From Balanoglossus misakiensis (lineage: Eukaryota; Hemichordata): a stretch of 64,000 nt of DNA. The stretch lies in NCBI GenBank assembly GCA_040954595.2, contig CM082577.2:930001-994000 (forward strand). Reading direction: 5' to 3'. Under the pieces are notes generated by a model, which did not search any database, had not been told where the DNA came from, and saw nothing but the letters and a program-made list of their open reading frames with translations. Below are positions 1-47,500 of this stretch, in pieces. The number at the start of each line of letters is the position of its first letter. Within the stretch, counting starts at the first letter, position 1. The translations under genes and the position numbers were made by a program.

Positions 1-60
1 ATAGTGAGATATATACAGATAAGATAAGTTATCCATCTTGTTACTGTTTTTCATCTGCAG

Positions 61-2013
61 CGTGGAGGAGGATAGAAAATGAACTAGACATTTCAAGAAA
101 AACAGAAAGAGAAGGTCAGTTCAGTACTCATACAGTATTCAACATTCCCTCCTGCAGAAATTGTGTTCCTATTTTTGACTTACAACCACATATACATCAC
201 CAAGAGTTATGCAAGTTTGAGACAATTTGTTTCTCTCTAATCCATAAGTATTTCATTTTTCCTGGGGGTTTTCTTCGGAGAAGTTGTAATAAATAATGTA
301 AGGCCTATTTTTTGTTGAGGTTAAGAGTAGGCAAGAACAATTGAAGTGGTTGTAACATGACGTGAATGATGGAATGAAATGTCAAAGGTGACACCATGTC
401 ACATGATACGGCTGAATGGTATCAAAAGAGTCAGTGGCCAACCGTGCAGTGGAATTGTGTCAGTGAAATTATAATCTGTGGAATTCCATGACCACTGTTG
501 TTGACATTTCAGTGCTGAAGCAATCACTTCCCAGTTGGCAGAACCATGAAAATATTTGTCCAACAATCAAAATACCGGAACATTGACTTCGACGGAGGTT
601 AATACATGTCATGATAGGCTAAGGGGGAGGGAGGGGAGATACTTGTAATCAGATTCTCAGCTATTGACATTCCATTTGAATTTCATAATGAAATTTTAGC
701 AAGAGGCTAATCAGATCATAATTACATTTTTCTCTTTCTGGCGAAAAAGTAGCCCAGTTGTGTCTACCAGCTGCAGACTCTCTTATCTACACACCTCTTA
801 TGTTTTATCATCAAATAAAACAGAACACGTTCCCATAGATTAGTTTTGAGGGTAATCGATTGTTCACCTGTTTGTCACATGTCATGTCAAAAGTATCAAG
901 TTGTCCTGAATACTTATAAATGGCTTAATAGCATCTTCCTGTTGTAAAACTCTGGCATGTTGAGTCAGGTTTTACTACTTCAAGTTTGTGTTCAAATGTT
1001 CTTTGACTATACACTCACTTCAATTAATCTGGAAATGTTATGACTTCAACAATAAAGTCTGACATTACAAATACAAAGAGGCTATTCCCAAATGACTTGA
1101 AATCCCTTCGAACTCATTTCTGTCTGTGGAGGTCCAACCTTCCCATCGAGAACAATGGCTTTCCCTTATTAATGGTGAAAGGGTTAAAGGGACAATGGTT
1201 GTTTGCTATTTCAACATTTTGTTTTGTTTTGTGTATCAGATGTAGTTTCTTGTCCTACCCTTATTCAATGCTGAAATGCCCATTAGTACACGGTATGCTT
1301 GTCGACATAGCCTTAACATGCACAATGTCACGACAATTGTTGTTTCGGAATTCAGGCTGGGCTGTGAATGCAAAATAGCATGATGTCATTTTGAATGCAT
1401 TGCAATGTCCACTTTGTCCAGATTTAGAAATCCAAAGCTGGACGTAATAGAGGGAATTATGAGAACACCATTTGATTGAACAACACACTCTTATGAAGAC
1501 CTTAATTGTTGGGGGTCCAGTATTGACTGAATTTCAAGGTCACACTGACCTGTCTAGACACAACCAAACATTTACACAATCGCCTTTCGAAATTGTAAAC
1601 ATAGACCAGCAGTGTATGACAACTTCATGTTAATGTATCTTCAGGTGGACCAGTTTATTACATCGAAAAATCTGCAAATCCTAAACTAGATGGTGAGTAT
1701 TTAACATATTCTCTGGGAATGTTCGAAACTCAAACCAAGATCAGAGTTCATTTCTTGGCTCTGTAATCAATATATTTTCACTCAGATGTTTTAAGGAGAG
1801 GCAAATCAAGCAAAAACCTAAAAACCTTAAGAAATGACAAATGTTTCCTACATTGACAAGATTAACATATTCATCAATCAGTAAGTGGTCTTGCAATAAT
1901 GTAACTCTGTTGTCTCTTCTTCCCTTACCAACTCTGCAGGTTTTGAACCGTTTGATTTGGATACATGGCGAATTCATCAACTTACAAAAGACACACCGCT
2001 GTCCACATCTTAA
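61..2013 (+). CDS. 3' terminal exons of an unidentified gene (partial)
   Basis: Three exons join in phase: 61-114, 1645-1692 and 1940-2013 (TAA stop 2011-2013). Each follows an AG acceptor (CTGCAG, CTTCAG, CTGCAG); the first two end at GT donors (GTCAGT, GTGAGT). Phases are 2-in/1-out, 1/1, 1/stop. The joined C-terminus is about 58 residues, beginning WRRIENELDISRK, passing through YYIEKSANPKLDGFEPFDLD and ending DTPLSTS. Highly charged, with no visible membrane segment or domain. I do not recognise the family. Support is the consistency of phase and splice sites over 1.9 kb, not homology. The gene starts left of the window, and its 3' end converges on the formin gene. Confidence 0.6.
1127..1190 (+). 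mobile_element. Partial copy of the MITE-like family
   Basis: GAGGTCCAACCTTCCCATCG, GAACAATGG and the terminal GGTGAAAGGGTTAAA match the copies in and after the MBOAT7 gene. Only one terminus is recognisable. Lies in an intron of the left-edge gene. Confidence 0.5.
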
Positions 2014-3196
2014 CGACGGTGGGATTACTAACCCTGGTGTCTGCTGTGTGCATAGCTGTCTCTCTCTCTCTCTACTTTTTGTAGAACATTTACTGTATTT
2101 TTTGAGATTGAATACTTTTCTGAGTGTGTGCCCCCTATATATCTCCCTTGCTTGTGTATCTGTTGTGTTTTTTCCTGCCTTCTCCTAACAGGAGATAAAT
2201 TAAGAGAGATAAAAAACTTGTATTTTTAAAGAAAAAAAGAATTCACCAAATGTCAATTAATTTATGCGAGAAAATAAAAGTTTATATTGGGAAAGTTTTA
2301 AATCTCTTTGTGGTCTGGTATTTTGTTCACAAACTGTTACCCCCACGTATCATTGTCTAGAGGTCCAAATTTCCTCAGAACATAATGGGGTTGAACCAAG
2401 ATTTGGCTGATTTTGAGGGGGAACTTAGTGGATTGTCTGTCTTGTAACTGAATGTACCAATGGAATGGTAAACCCTTGTCTGGGCTGTATGTTTGTGTAT
2501 CAGGAATGTTTCTCTCAGTCTTCCAAAGTAAGCATATAGACTGCTTGGACAGAAGGTATAACAATTTAAGAGTTTATTGCACTGTGTGATAAACATGTTT
2601 TATTGTAAGTAAAAATTTGTGTCTATAAAACACTTGAAAATTAGAAAATTCTGTACTTTGAATAGTAAATTGTACTTTGCATTGGACATCAGTCTTCAAA
2701 AAATCTCGACTCCAATTGATTTACATGTGGTTTGGAAGTACTGTATACCAATATGTTGTCTTCAAATCACAGAAAGGAACTCAACAGATATATTGATCTC
2801 TGTGTTGCCATTTTCAGTTTCAATGCGTATCTTTATGTTGAAGTATTTAATAATTATCAAGCTCATTATTGTCCATAAAGACAAAGCAACGGATTCACGA
2901 AATTTTCATTTCTGTTGTCCTGGCAACATGAGATGTATATATGGCATGTTGATTAAGACACATAAAGCACGTCATTTGAGGCCATTGGAGATATTGTGAG
3001 AAGTATTGTCCATGGTGGTGAAAGGGTTAAATCGGGTATACAAATGTGTACTAAATCTTTGCTACTATACTATAGTATTCTTCATAGACATAGCCCCAAA
3101 GCAAAATTTTGGGAGAACCCCCCCCCCCCAGACATGAAATGGTTTGTTCCTCTAAACGAACAGTTTCTGTGATTGATAAAATTCACGCATGTACGT
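2014..3196. other. Convergent 3' intergenic/UTR stretch
   Basis: This holds the 3' UTR of the left-edge + gene and, on the other strand, the 3' UTR of the formin. TTTATT at 2573-2578 and about 2598 (AATAAA on the - strand) are candidate formin poly(A) signals. A pyrimidine CT run lies near 2,057-2,075 and a C9-C10 run near 3,120-3,130. The end of an interspersed repeat with GTGAAAGGGTTAA sits at about 3,015-3,029. No other gene seen. Confidence 0.5.
2273..2278 (+). terminator. Candidate polyadenylation signal of the left-edge gene
   Basis: An AATAAA hexamer lies 260 bases after the TAA stop at 2013, followed by T-rich and GT-rich sequence (about 2,280-2,320). This fits a short 3' UTR. Candidate only; no transcript evidence. 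Confidence 0.4.
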
Positions 3197-39718
<36,522 letters not shown>

Positions 39719-41452
39719 GTTGAATTTATGTCCAATATTCGCCGATGCGATTTCGGCCGATTAGGTCATTATTGAGCGGAGACAATTTTGTGGAAATGTA
39801 GCGCGTTTCTTTCACACCAGGGTTAGAACAACGCCAGGAACTTTGTCGTTATAAATTAATAAAATGTCATTTGATGTTACACAAAGTCGACTTCTTCGAG
39901 TAGACACGCTTTCGCCAGGGTAGACAATCTCGGCAGTAACTCGTGTATGATACCTTCTCCTTTCAGTTGGTCAGAAACATGGCCGTACGCCGGACACAAA
40001 AACGGAAATGTCAAGCGGACAGAAGGCGTTGGCGAGCTGTCAGATCATTAGCGCATTAACCTTTGGGAAATCCGACCGATTGATATATAAACCAATATCA
40101 GTTATTTTTCAACTGAATTCTTATTAAATATTTACATCGTCCAGTCAATCGCCACTTGAATGGTTGGGTGTCTATGGTGATGACATGAACCCGAACAACT
40201 CTTCCGTGTGTAGAGCGACAGATCTGTTAACGTATGTCATAAAAATATTATGCGTATTTTAAAAAGCAGAGGAAGAAGCAAGCGGACGTTTTATTAGCCT
40301 GGCCTGGTTGGACACATTACACACAGTGTCAAGGAATGGAAAATAATATCGTTAGTCATTGAAGCGCGCATGGACAATGGATGGAGAAGGATGGGTGACT
40401 GAATGGGAAAGGGAGGGAATGGATTGGTTGGTAACTTGAGTGGATGACTGGATGGATGGATGGATGGATGGATGGATGGATAGATAGATAGATAGTAAGA
40501 GTTGCTAAAATCATTCTAACATGGGAGAAAGTACAGCGTGCATTTGTAAAAATCAGTCCGAAACAGAAATGTAACTACGCATATGATGTTTCTGATAACA
40601 ACAGTATGTTGAATTGTCGTTCAAAAACAAAGACCCTTCACATAAACACAACAATTCACATAAATAGCAATTCTGACAAAATATTTGCACGTAGGATGAA
40701 GTTAGAATTCTCAAGAAACATTCCACATACCTTTGGACATAGAAATTAATATAGGCCCTACCCAGAGTGAAAAATTGAGTTTGTTGCATATGGAACTGGT
40801 GTTTCAAGTTGTTCGTACTACCGGTATAACAGATGCTCACCCGTTTTGGGTAACATTTTTGTCTAAAAGAAGTGTCGACCGTCGGTTCACACCTTTCCCG
40901 CATGCGCTCAAATGACGTATGGGTGGGTTGTCAACAAATGAAAGTGAAACGAGTTTCACCGAGCTCAGTGGTGAACGAATAGGGCATAGGGGGAACATAA
41001 GATCATCCCGAGACGAACACTACTTTTACACTCAGCTGGAAACCCGTCCAGCTGTGTACAATAAAATTCATGTAAATACTGTAGCTGAATTTTGTACATT
41101 GTAACTGCTGCTGTTTATCCAATGGTAACATACAAACACGCAACACTATCCGAAAACTGACAGTAAAGTTACTTTGTGAAACTGTCACACTGCCCAATCA
41201 TCCAGCTCGTGCGCCCTCAAGCGACGGGTTGTCCAATCTAATGTGCAGCGAAATAGACATTTTCTGCCCTCTTTCCTCGTCTGAAGCCAACTTTGTTTAA
41301 AATCACGGGTTTGTGTGTGAGTGACTGTGTGGAGGGCAATGTTCTAGTATCGTGTGTGTGGTTATCAACACACACACACGAATCAACAGGTGTCTATCTC
41401 GTCCTACTTCCTCTACGAGATTTTTCAACGAGAGTTTCAAACGAGATCCAAG
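39719..41452. promoter_or_regulatory. Shared head-to-head 5' region of the formin and MBOAT7-like genes
   Basis: The two start codons diverge and are 1.73 kb apart, so both promoters and 5' UTRs should lie here. I see no clear TATA box or core element. A (GGAT)n/(GATA)n microsatellite lies at 40,450-40,494. CG dinucleotides are more frequent near 39,530-40,050 and 40,860-41,000 than in the surrounding DNA. Role inferred from gene order only. Confidence 0.45.
40450..40494. repeat. (GGAT)n/(GATA)n microsatellite
   Basis: About eight GGAT units followed by about three GATA units, in the divergent intergenic region. Confidence 0.93.
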
Positions 41453-43871
41453 ATGTCGCCCGACGAGTTCATCTACATGTGTCTTCTGCTTGTTTCTATG
41501 CCATTAGGATACTTTGTGAAAAATGCTAAGGGAGCGAGCTCCAAAAAGTTGATCAGCAGTGGTGCTGGAGTCGCACTGGTTGTTTCATTGTGTCGTATGC
41601 ATTCTCTTCATTCTCTGATCACGACGATCGTCACTTGTGTTATTGTCAAAGTAGCCGGTTGGAGGTACGTACCGTATCGTCAACATCAACACTATAGCAG
41701 ACTACGTACGAGTACCTCCCGCAGAAGTTGTGATGAGTTGCGGTGTTCGGACTTCCAGCGCACCCCATTAACATTTTGACAGGAAACCATGCAAGGGATT
41801 CTTATAATCAGCCACCCAAAAACGTTATGATATTCCGTAATTTGAGCTCAATCATAAAATTCATACATTACCCTAATTATGATCTTTCGTAGACAAATCC
41901 GCACTTCACCATGCTTCACTGTCAGAGTGCCTTTATAACATTATTTTTTTTATTGCAGACACTGTCACAAACTGGTATTTGTCTGGTGCTTTGGGTATAT
42001 TGCATTTTTCCGAACTGTACATTGGTTTGGCTTGCCGTACCCATCATCGTTTGCTAATGCTGTACAACTGCTTCTCACATTACGGGTAAGAATTTTGTTA
42101 AAAGTTTATAAGGGGCATGTTATAAACAGATGACCTTTTTGTTTCCCAATAAACAGGAGCACAGACAAATCTTTTCGGAGAATCGTAGGTTCGAGCCCCA
42201 GCTATATATTCAAACTTTATCAGCATCACTATTTTTATTCTACTGTTAGATGGTTGGTATGGCATTTGAGATACACGATTCTTGTTCAGCAAAAGTGAAC
42301 CCACCTGATGCCAGCAGCACTACCAGTTCCAAGAAGCCACCAGTTGTCATCATTGATGAACCTTCGGTGTTAGATATATTTCACTATGCATATTGCTACG
42401 TTGGAATTATGACAGGTATGTGTATATGCTGCACAATGTACAGTGGTTCAAGATCTACTGCAAAACTCCATTCATATCAGTGTAAGCTACTTGTATAACA
42501 TGTATTGCAGAAATTGTGTTAATCCCTACTTTTATCAATGTGTTTTATGTTCTGGCTTTTAGTATAAAGTTTTCCAACTGACGAGGATTTTGTTTCGATT
42601 GCCAGGTCCCTACTTCAAGTACAAGACATACTATGACATGATCCACAATGAAAACTCCAACGAGATACCTACACTGAAGCCACTACTACAGAGAATGAAA
42701 TATGTAGCGCTCTACGGCACACTGTTCATCGTATCGTCACACTACATCACCATAGAATACGTCACCACAACAGATTTCTACTCCAACAGTTTCTGGTTCA
42801 CCACATTTTACATGGTGCCCATGTTCTTTGTCTTCCGGACCAGGATGTATTCGGCCTGGGTGTTGTCAGAATGTGTCTGTGTTGCAGCAACTCTAGGGGC
42901 TTACCCAACATCCTCCAAACCCAAATGTGGACAGGGACCAACTGTGCAGATACCCAAAGACAGGTCAGATTGCAAACAGTGGCGTCTATAATCAGGATAG
43001 AGTACATTGGAACAGATAAGCAGAAGTTTAAAGCCATCCAAATCTTTCCATATTTTGCTGTAACAGCATTCCCATGCTTAAAACATCTTTTCTCTCATCC
43101 CTCACTACAGTAAAGAAGACAAGACTCTAGACGACTACTACAACTATGAAACAGTCCACAATATCGATGGTTATAGATGTGATTTCACAGCCACATTCCG
43201 TGATGCCATGAGAGGATGGAATATGTCCGTCCAATGGTGGCTGGCTAATTTCATTTACAGACGTGTGCCAAATAAAGCATGGAGGTACGTCTGTGTTAAG
43301 ACTTTGCAGTTTTCCAGGTTTAACCCTTTCACTCCCATGGTCCAGTTCAGTCCCATGGTTTTCTATAGTAAAGTTGGATCTCTAAAGCGGGAACTGGGGG
43401 TGAAAGGGTGAAATACCAAATATCGATTTGCCATTTGAATGTTACTGTGTGTTAACCAATTCCCTTTTATCACTACTCTGCTTCAGGACTTCAGTCACCA
43501 TGCTGGTTAGTGCGTTCTGGCACGGCATCCATCTTGGTTACTACCTCAGCTTCATGACAGTGCCAGTCATGCTGTTTGCCGAAGATGTCATGATAAAAGC
43601 ATTCCGCAGACCCAGCAACGAGAAGGTCTATGATTGGCTGAACTGGTTTATCCGAATGCGTTTCTTTGAATACCTCAGCATGGCTTTTCTACTTCTGAAG
43701 TTAGACTTCACATTGACATACTGGATGTCCACATTTTTCATCGGCCACGTCCTCAGTGCAATATTCATCGTTCTCGGAATTGTGTTCCGACCTCGGAGGA
43801 GAAAGAAAGTTGATGAAGACAGTGCAACGACTGATGCAGTTCAAACTACAGAGGCAAAGAAAGTGAACTAA
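41453..43871 (+). CDS. MBOAT7: Lysophosphatidylinositol acyltransferase, MBOAT7-like
   Basis: Multi-pass ER membrane acyltransferase. Family knowledge: MBOAT7/LPIAT1 transfers arachidonoyl-CoA to lyso-phosphatidylinositol in the Lands cycle. Six exons: 41453-41664, 41959-42085, 42250-42415, 42606-42963, 43111-43284, 43487-43871, all GT-AG and in phase, giving 473 aa against 472 for the human protein. The N-terminus MSPDEF parallels MSPEEW, which fixes the start. Other shared stretches are NAVQLLLTL, YCYVGIMTG and WNMSVQWWLA. The predicted catalytic residues are Asn325 in GWNMSVQ and His358 in AFWHGIH. At least eight hydrophobic segments are visible. The C-terminus is basic then polar (RPRRRKK, ...KKVN). 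No frame damage. Confidence 0.96.
43319..43411 (-). mobile_element. Small MITE-like element with terminal inverted repeats
   Basis: The left end TTTAACCCTTTCACTCCC and right end GGGGGTGAAAGGGTGAAA are imperfect inverted repeats around a 93-bp body. Lies in the last intron of the MBOAT7-like gene. Its core (GATCCAACTTTACTATAG on the - strand) is shared with copies at about 1,127-1,190 and 43,893-43,983. No clear target-site duplication seen. Confidence 0.6.
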
Positions 43872-43892
43872 TCGATTGCAATTCTTCTTAAC

Positions 43893-43983
43893 TCTTTCAC
43901 CACCAGTTCCATCTTTTGAGGTCCAATTTTACCATAGGAAACAATGGGTCTGGACTGACCCATTGTGATGAAGCGGTTACAGA
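43893..43983 (+). mobile_element. Second copy of the MITE-like family, in the MBOAT7 3' UTR
   Basis: Starts TTAACTCTTTCACCACC, carries GAGGTCCAATTTTACCATAG and AACAATGGG, and ends in a degraded GATGAAGCGGTTA. Begins about 20 bases after the stop codon, so it should be part of the mature mRNA. Confidence 0.5.
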
Positions 43984-44525
43984 GGAAAATTTGATCCCTT
44001 TTGATTGTATATCTTTGAAATGTTATAGTTATAACCTTGGAGAGTTTGTCAGCAATTTTTTTGTACAGTGCAGATCTTATTCTACTTATTAAATCATGTC
44101 AACAACTCACAGAGTGAGAGTTCTCTGACAGCCAAAATTTCGATACGTTTCAGAATGTACAACATATGTAAAGTTCAAAATACATGTAAGTCACATGTAA
44201 GCTTTTCTTCTGAAGTCCTACAATCCTCAGTTTTACATCAAATTTAGACTGATCTATGATGCATGACAGTGCAAACTGATTAAAGTGGGGCATCTTTGCC
44301 TGCCAAGGTTTTGCTCTGACTGTGGTCTTCAAGCAGACATTGACATAGAGAAACGAAGATGATTTCGAAAAGAAACTGCCAGTTTGTGTGCAATTTTGTA
44401 AAATTGATTCAATGCGTATTGAATGCCTGCCTGTGTGTACCTCACACTGTAGTTTGTTTGTTACCATGGTTATTTCAAGTCCAGATTACATGTTATAATA
44501 GATGTCACATCTTGAGTACTTAGTG

Positions 44526-44531
44526 AATAAA
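44526..44531 (+). terminator. Polyadenylation signal of the MBOAT7-like gene
   Basis: AATAAA followed within 20 bases by GTTTTTTTGTGTG, a typical GT-rich downstream element. Implies a 3' UTR of about 680 nt. Confidence 0.6.
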
Positions 44532-44550
44532 AACTTGTTTTTTTGTGTGC

Positions 44551-47500
44551 CAAAAGATGATTTCTATGGCAACAAAGTGTTATAGTAATCTCAGATAATT
44601 TGTCCCTGGTTTGGTTTCATGGGGAACCTTTAGAGTGAGTTGATGAAGGAAACCTTTCTCTTGGATCAGCAGGGCACAATTAATAAACAGAGAAAACCGT
44701 GTGGTCTCTTTGGTAACATATCTGCTAAAACACAATCGACGAAACCAGTTTAACACTACGCCCTCTCGTGTTAAGATAACCCACGGCATATTTGACCAAG
44801 TTCGTTCATTTATCAGTCACAGATTATTATCGCCGTGGCTACTCACACAGCCTTTGCCAAAGGTAGACAACTTACACGTAGTACCTGGCTGACAAAACTC
44901 TTTCATCCCCTCTCAAATCGACATGATTCCTTTGCGAATTCGATTCTTCTATGACGCAGGTTTTTGGTAATTTGCCATTTTACACGGAAAAGTAAAAAAT
45001 TAATCGAAGTCTAACTACCCCAACAAAGGTTCTTTCTCTTACATACGTCATATTTTATGAAAAACCGCTTGGACAACATGTGACAGTGACGATTGGGGGA
45101 AAACCCCGACGGAAACCCTCAACAAAATGACGTAGCCAAATATTGTTCAGAAAGTGGGTCGTTGTCATTGCTGTGACCAGTGCGTCATTGGAGCTCTGAT
45201 TGAGGTACGCCGGGAAACGGTGGTTGCACCATTGACGTTAGTCGGAGCAGTAAATGGTAGCTCTGCGTGGCAGGGCTGTGTTGTTACGGCAGCCCTGCCA
45301 CGCAGAGCTAAGTAAATGGTTGCATCAATGCGAAGAATGCAGTTTTGTGATAATTAAAGAGCATCTTACATATTGATTCTATAGAGAAAGTTGTTCAATA
45401 GAAATGGTACTCCACCGGTCATTGGGAAATCTAAACACGCAGCAACGTGTACTTAGGTAGAAAGACACGAATAAATGATGCAAAATCCGGTTTGCGTTTA
45501 TGGATAAACGATAGAATGGGCGTCACAAAAACGAAAGAAACACACCCCCACAAATGTTGACCGTGTTGTCCTCAATCACAGAGTTGGCCGGGTGCATAAT
45601 TGGCCGGATCCGTCATACCCGGAAGTTAGGAAAACTTGCACGTACACCGCTATAACCTAAGAACCCTTATTCCCAATTTAAATAATTTAAAACTAAAGTA
45701 GTTTGCATCGTGTTCTGTCCAACAAGCATTCCGGTAAAGGTACAAGAGCATTGAAGGCCTATAGGGAAGTTTCGGACCTGTATGCCAGTCGGTGCCAACC
45801 AGATTGTCGACGATCCATTGGAATTCACGACCATAGTAAATAGTGGTTGAGTTTCAGCGGAATACGGTGTGCTGTAGTAATCGGGCCCGATGGCCTAGGC
45901 TACAACCCCGATGCTACAACTTAGTTTTTGAACAGTTTAATAGGAAAGTCTGACGCGGCGTCCAGTTGGCCTCCGAGTCAAGTCAAGACTTCGCTTGCGT
46001 TTTAATCATAACTTCGATCTCCACGGGAACTTCGAAGTTAATGGAACACCAAGATGTAAGTTATGTTCACGTTGGGGATATAGTCTTCCAATCTGATTTA
46101 AGTCAGCTGTTTAGTGGTGGATTTCTGATTTATTGTTCATGTTGCAGATATGCGGTAGCTACTGACCGAGAACAGCAAAAACCCAGCAAAGATATAAAAG
46201 TAGTTTTCCTGTGGGTCTGTAGCATAACTCACATATTTGTGTTGTCGAGAGGTTTATTGCACTGGCAGTTCCGCGTCGCCTGCAAATTTCCTCGGACGAT
46301 TTGTGCAATTTGGTGAAGAATTCCAGGTGTAAATTGAAGTATGATTAAAAATAAATTAAAACTTTTGGAGTATTGTGCCATATGAAATATTTTATTTACT
46401 AGTCCTTGTGCAGAAGCGACGCGACGGTGAATATATGAACAAACTGCCGTGGCAAACTACGATATTGTCCATTAAACGGGAAATAATTAGGGGGCCTACC
46501 CATTTAAAACACTTTTTGAACGTTGATCGTTAATTTCTGTACAATATGCGCTGCACGACAACACAAAGTATGCATGATAACGAAACATTTCCTCTGAACT
46601 CATACACGATGCAAGTTGATTATCAAAACTGTCACCAAGATTAACTTCCCTTGTTGGATATCAAAATTGTCACCGCGCGAGATGAACGAACTTCTCTGTG
46701 AGATTTTGCAGGTGATACGACAAAGCATTTCTATTCGTAACATACATATTTTGATACTACAAAAAAAGCTTATAAGGAACATGAAATGTGCGGCAAGATA
46801 TTGGAAATATTTTTAGATGGGTCACCTGATTGTCTGCTGTGAAGAATCTGGCAGTACGTTAATCCTATATTCTGATGGGGTCCGAAGTCTGCGTCCCGGT
46901 ACCCCCTCTTGTACACACACCTGTAGGCCCTACAAATGACTGCCGTGTGATCATTTCTTGTGGTGTATACACCTCGATGGCAATATATACAGTCAATGGA
47001 CCACATGTATATCATTCCTTTTGATAGAATGAAAAAAAATGAAAAAGCCCCGTGAAGTTGCAGTGCAGTCCAATGGAAATTTTGACTCATAGGGTCATGT
47101 TTCAATTCAAGAACACTAAAATAAGACTCTACGCAACTAAGGAATCGGCCCAGTCGTCTTGCGTCAGAAGTGGGTCCCTTATATATAGTTTACCACAGGC
47201 CTATTTGTCACTATCTCCTATGAGTAAGTCGTTGCAAACCTTGGTTACTGATAATGCCGTACATGTTTAATAGGCCGCAATATCACAACTCTACGATTTG
47301 GAATATGATTCAGGACACCCAGTGAGCTGTCTTTTTGGGGGAAGACAGACAAAATGATTATGACAATTCAATCCGAAAAGTTCCAAATTAGGTGCAACTC
47401 ACGATGTGGTCAGAACAGCTCAAATTTTATACAAAATCTTGACCAGTCGCGTTGGACTACTGCACCACTTTGATATACCTTCATTTTTTGAAGTATGAAA

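Noticed and set aside
42180-42200. tRNA or tRNA-derived SINE (GGTTCGAGCCC, B-box-like)
   Set aside because: No A box, acceptor stem or anticodon arm can be matched around it; it lies in an MBOAT7 intron.
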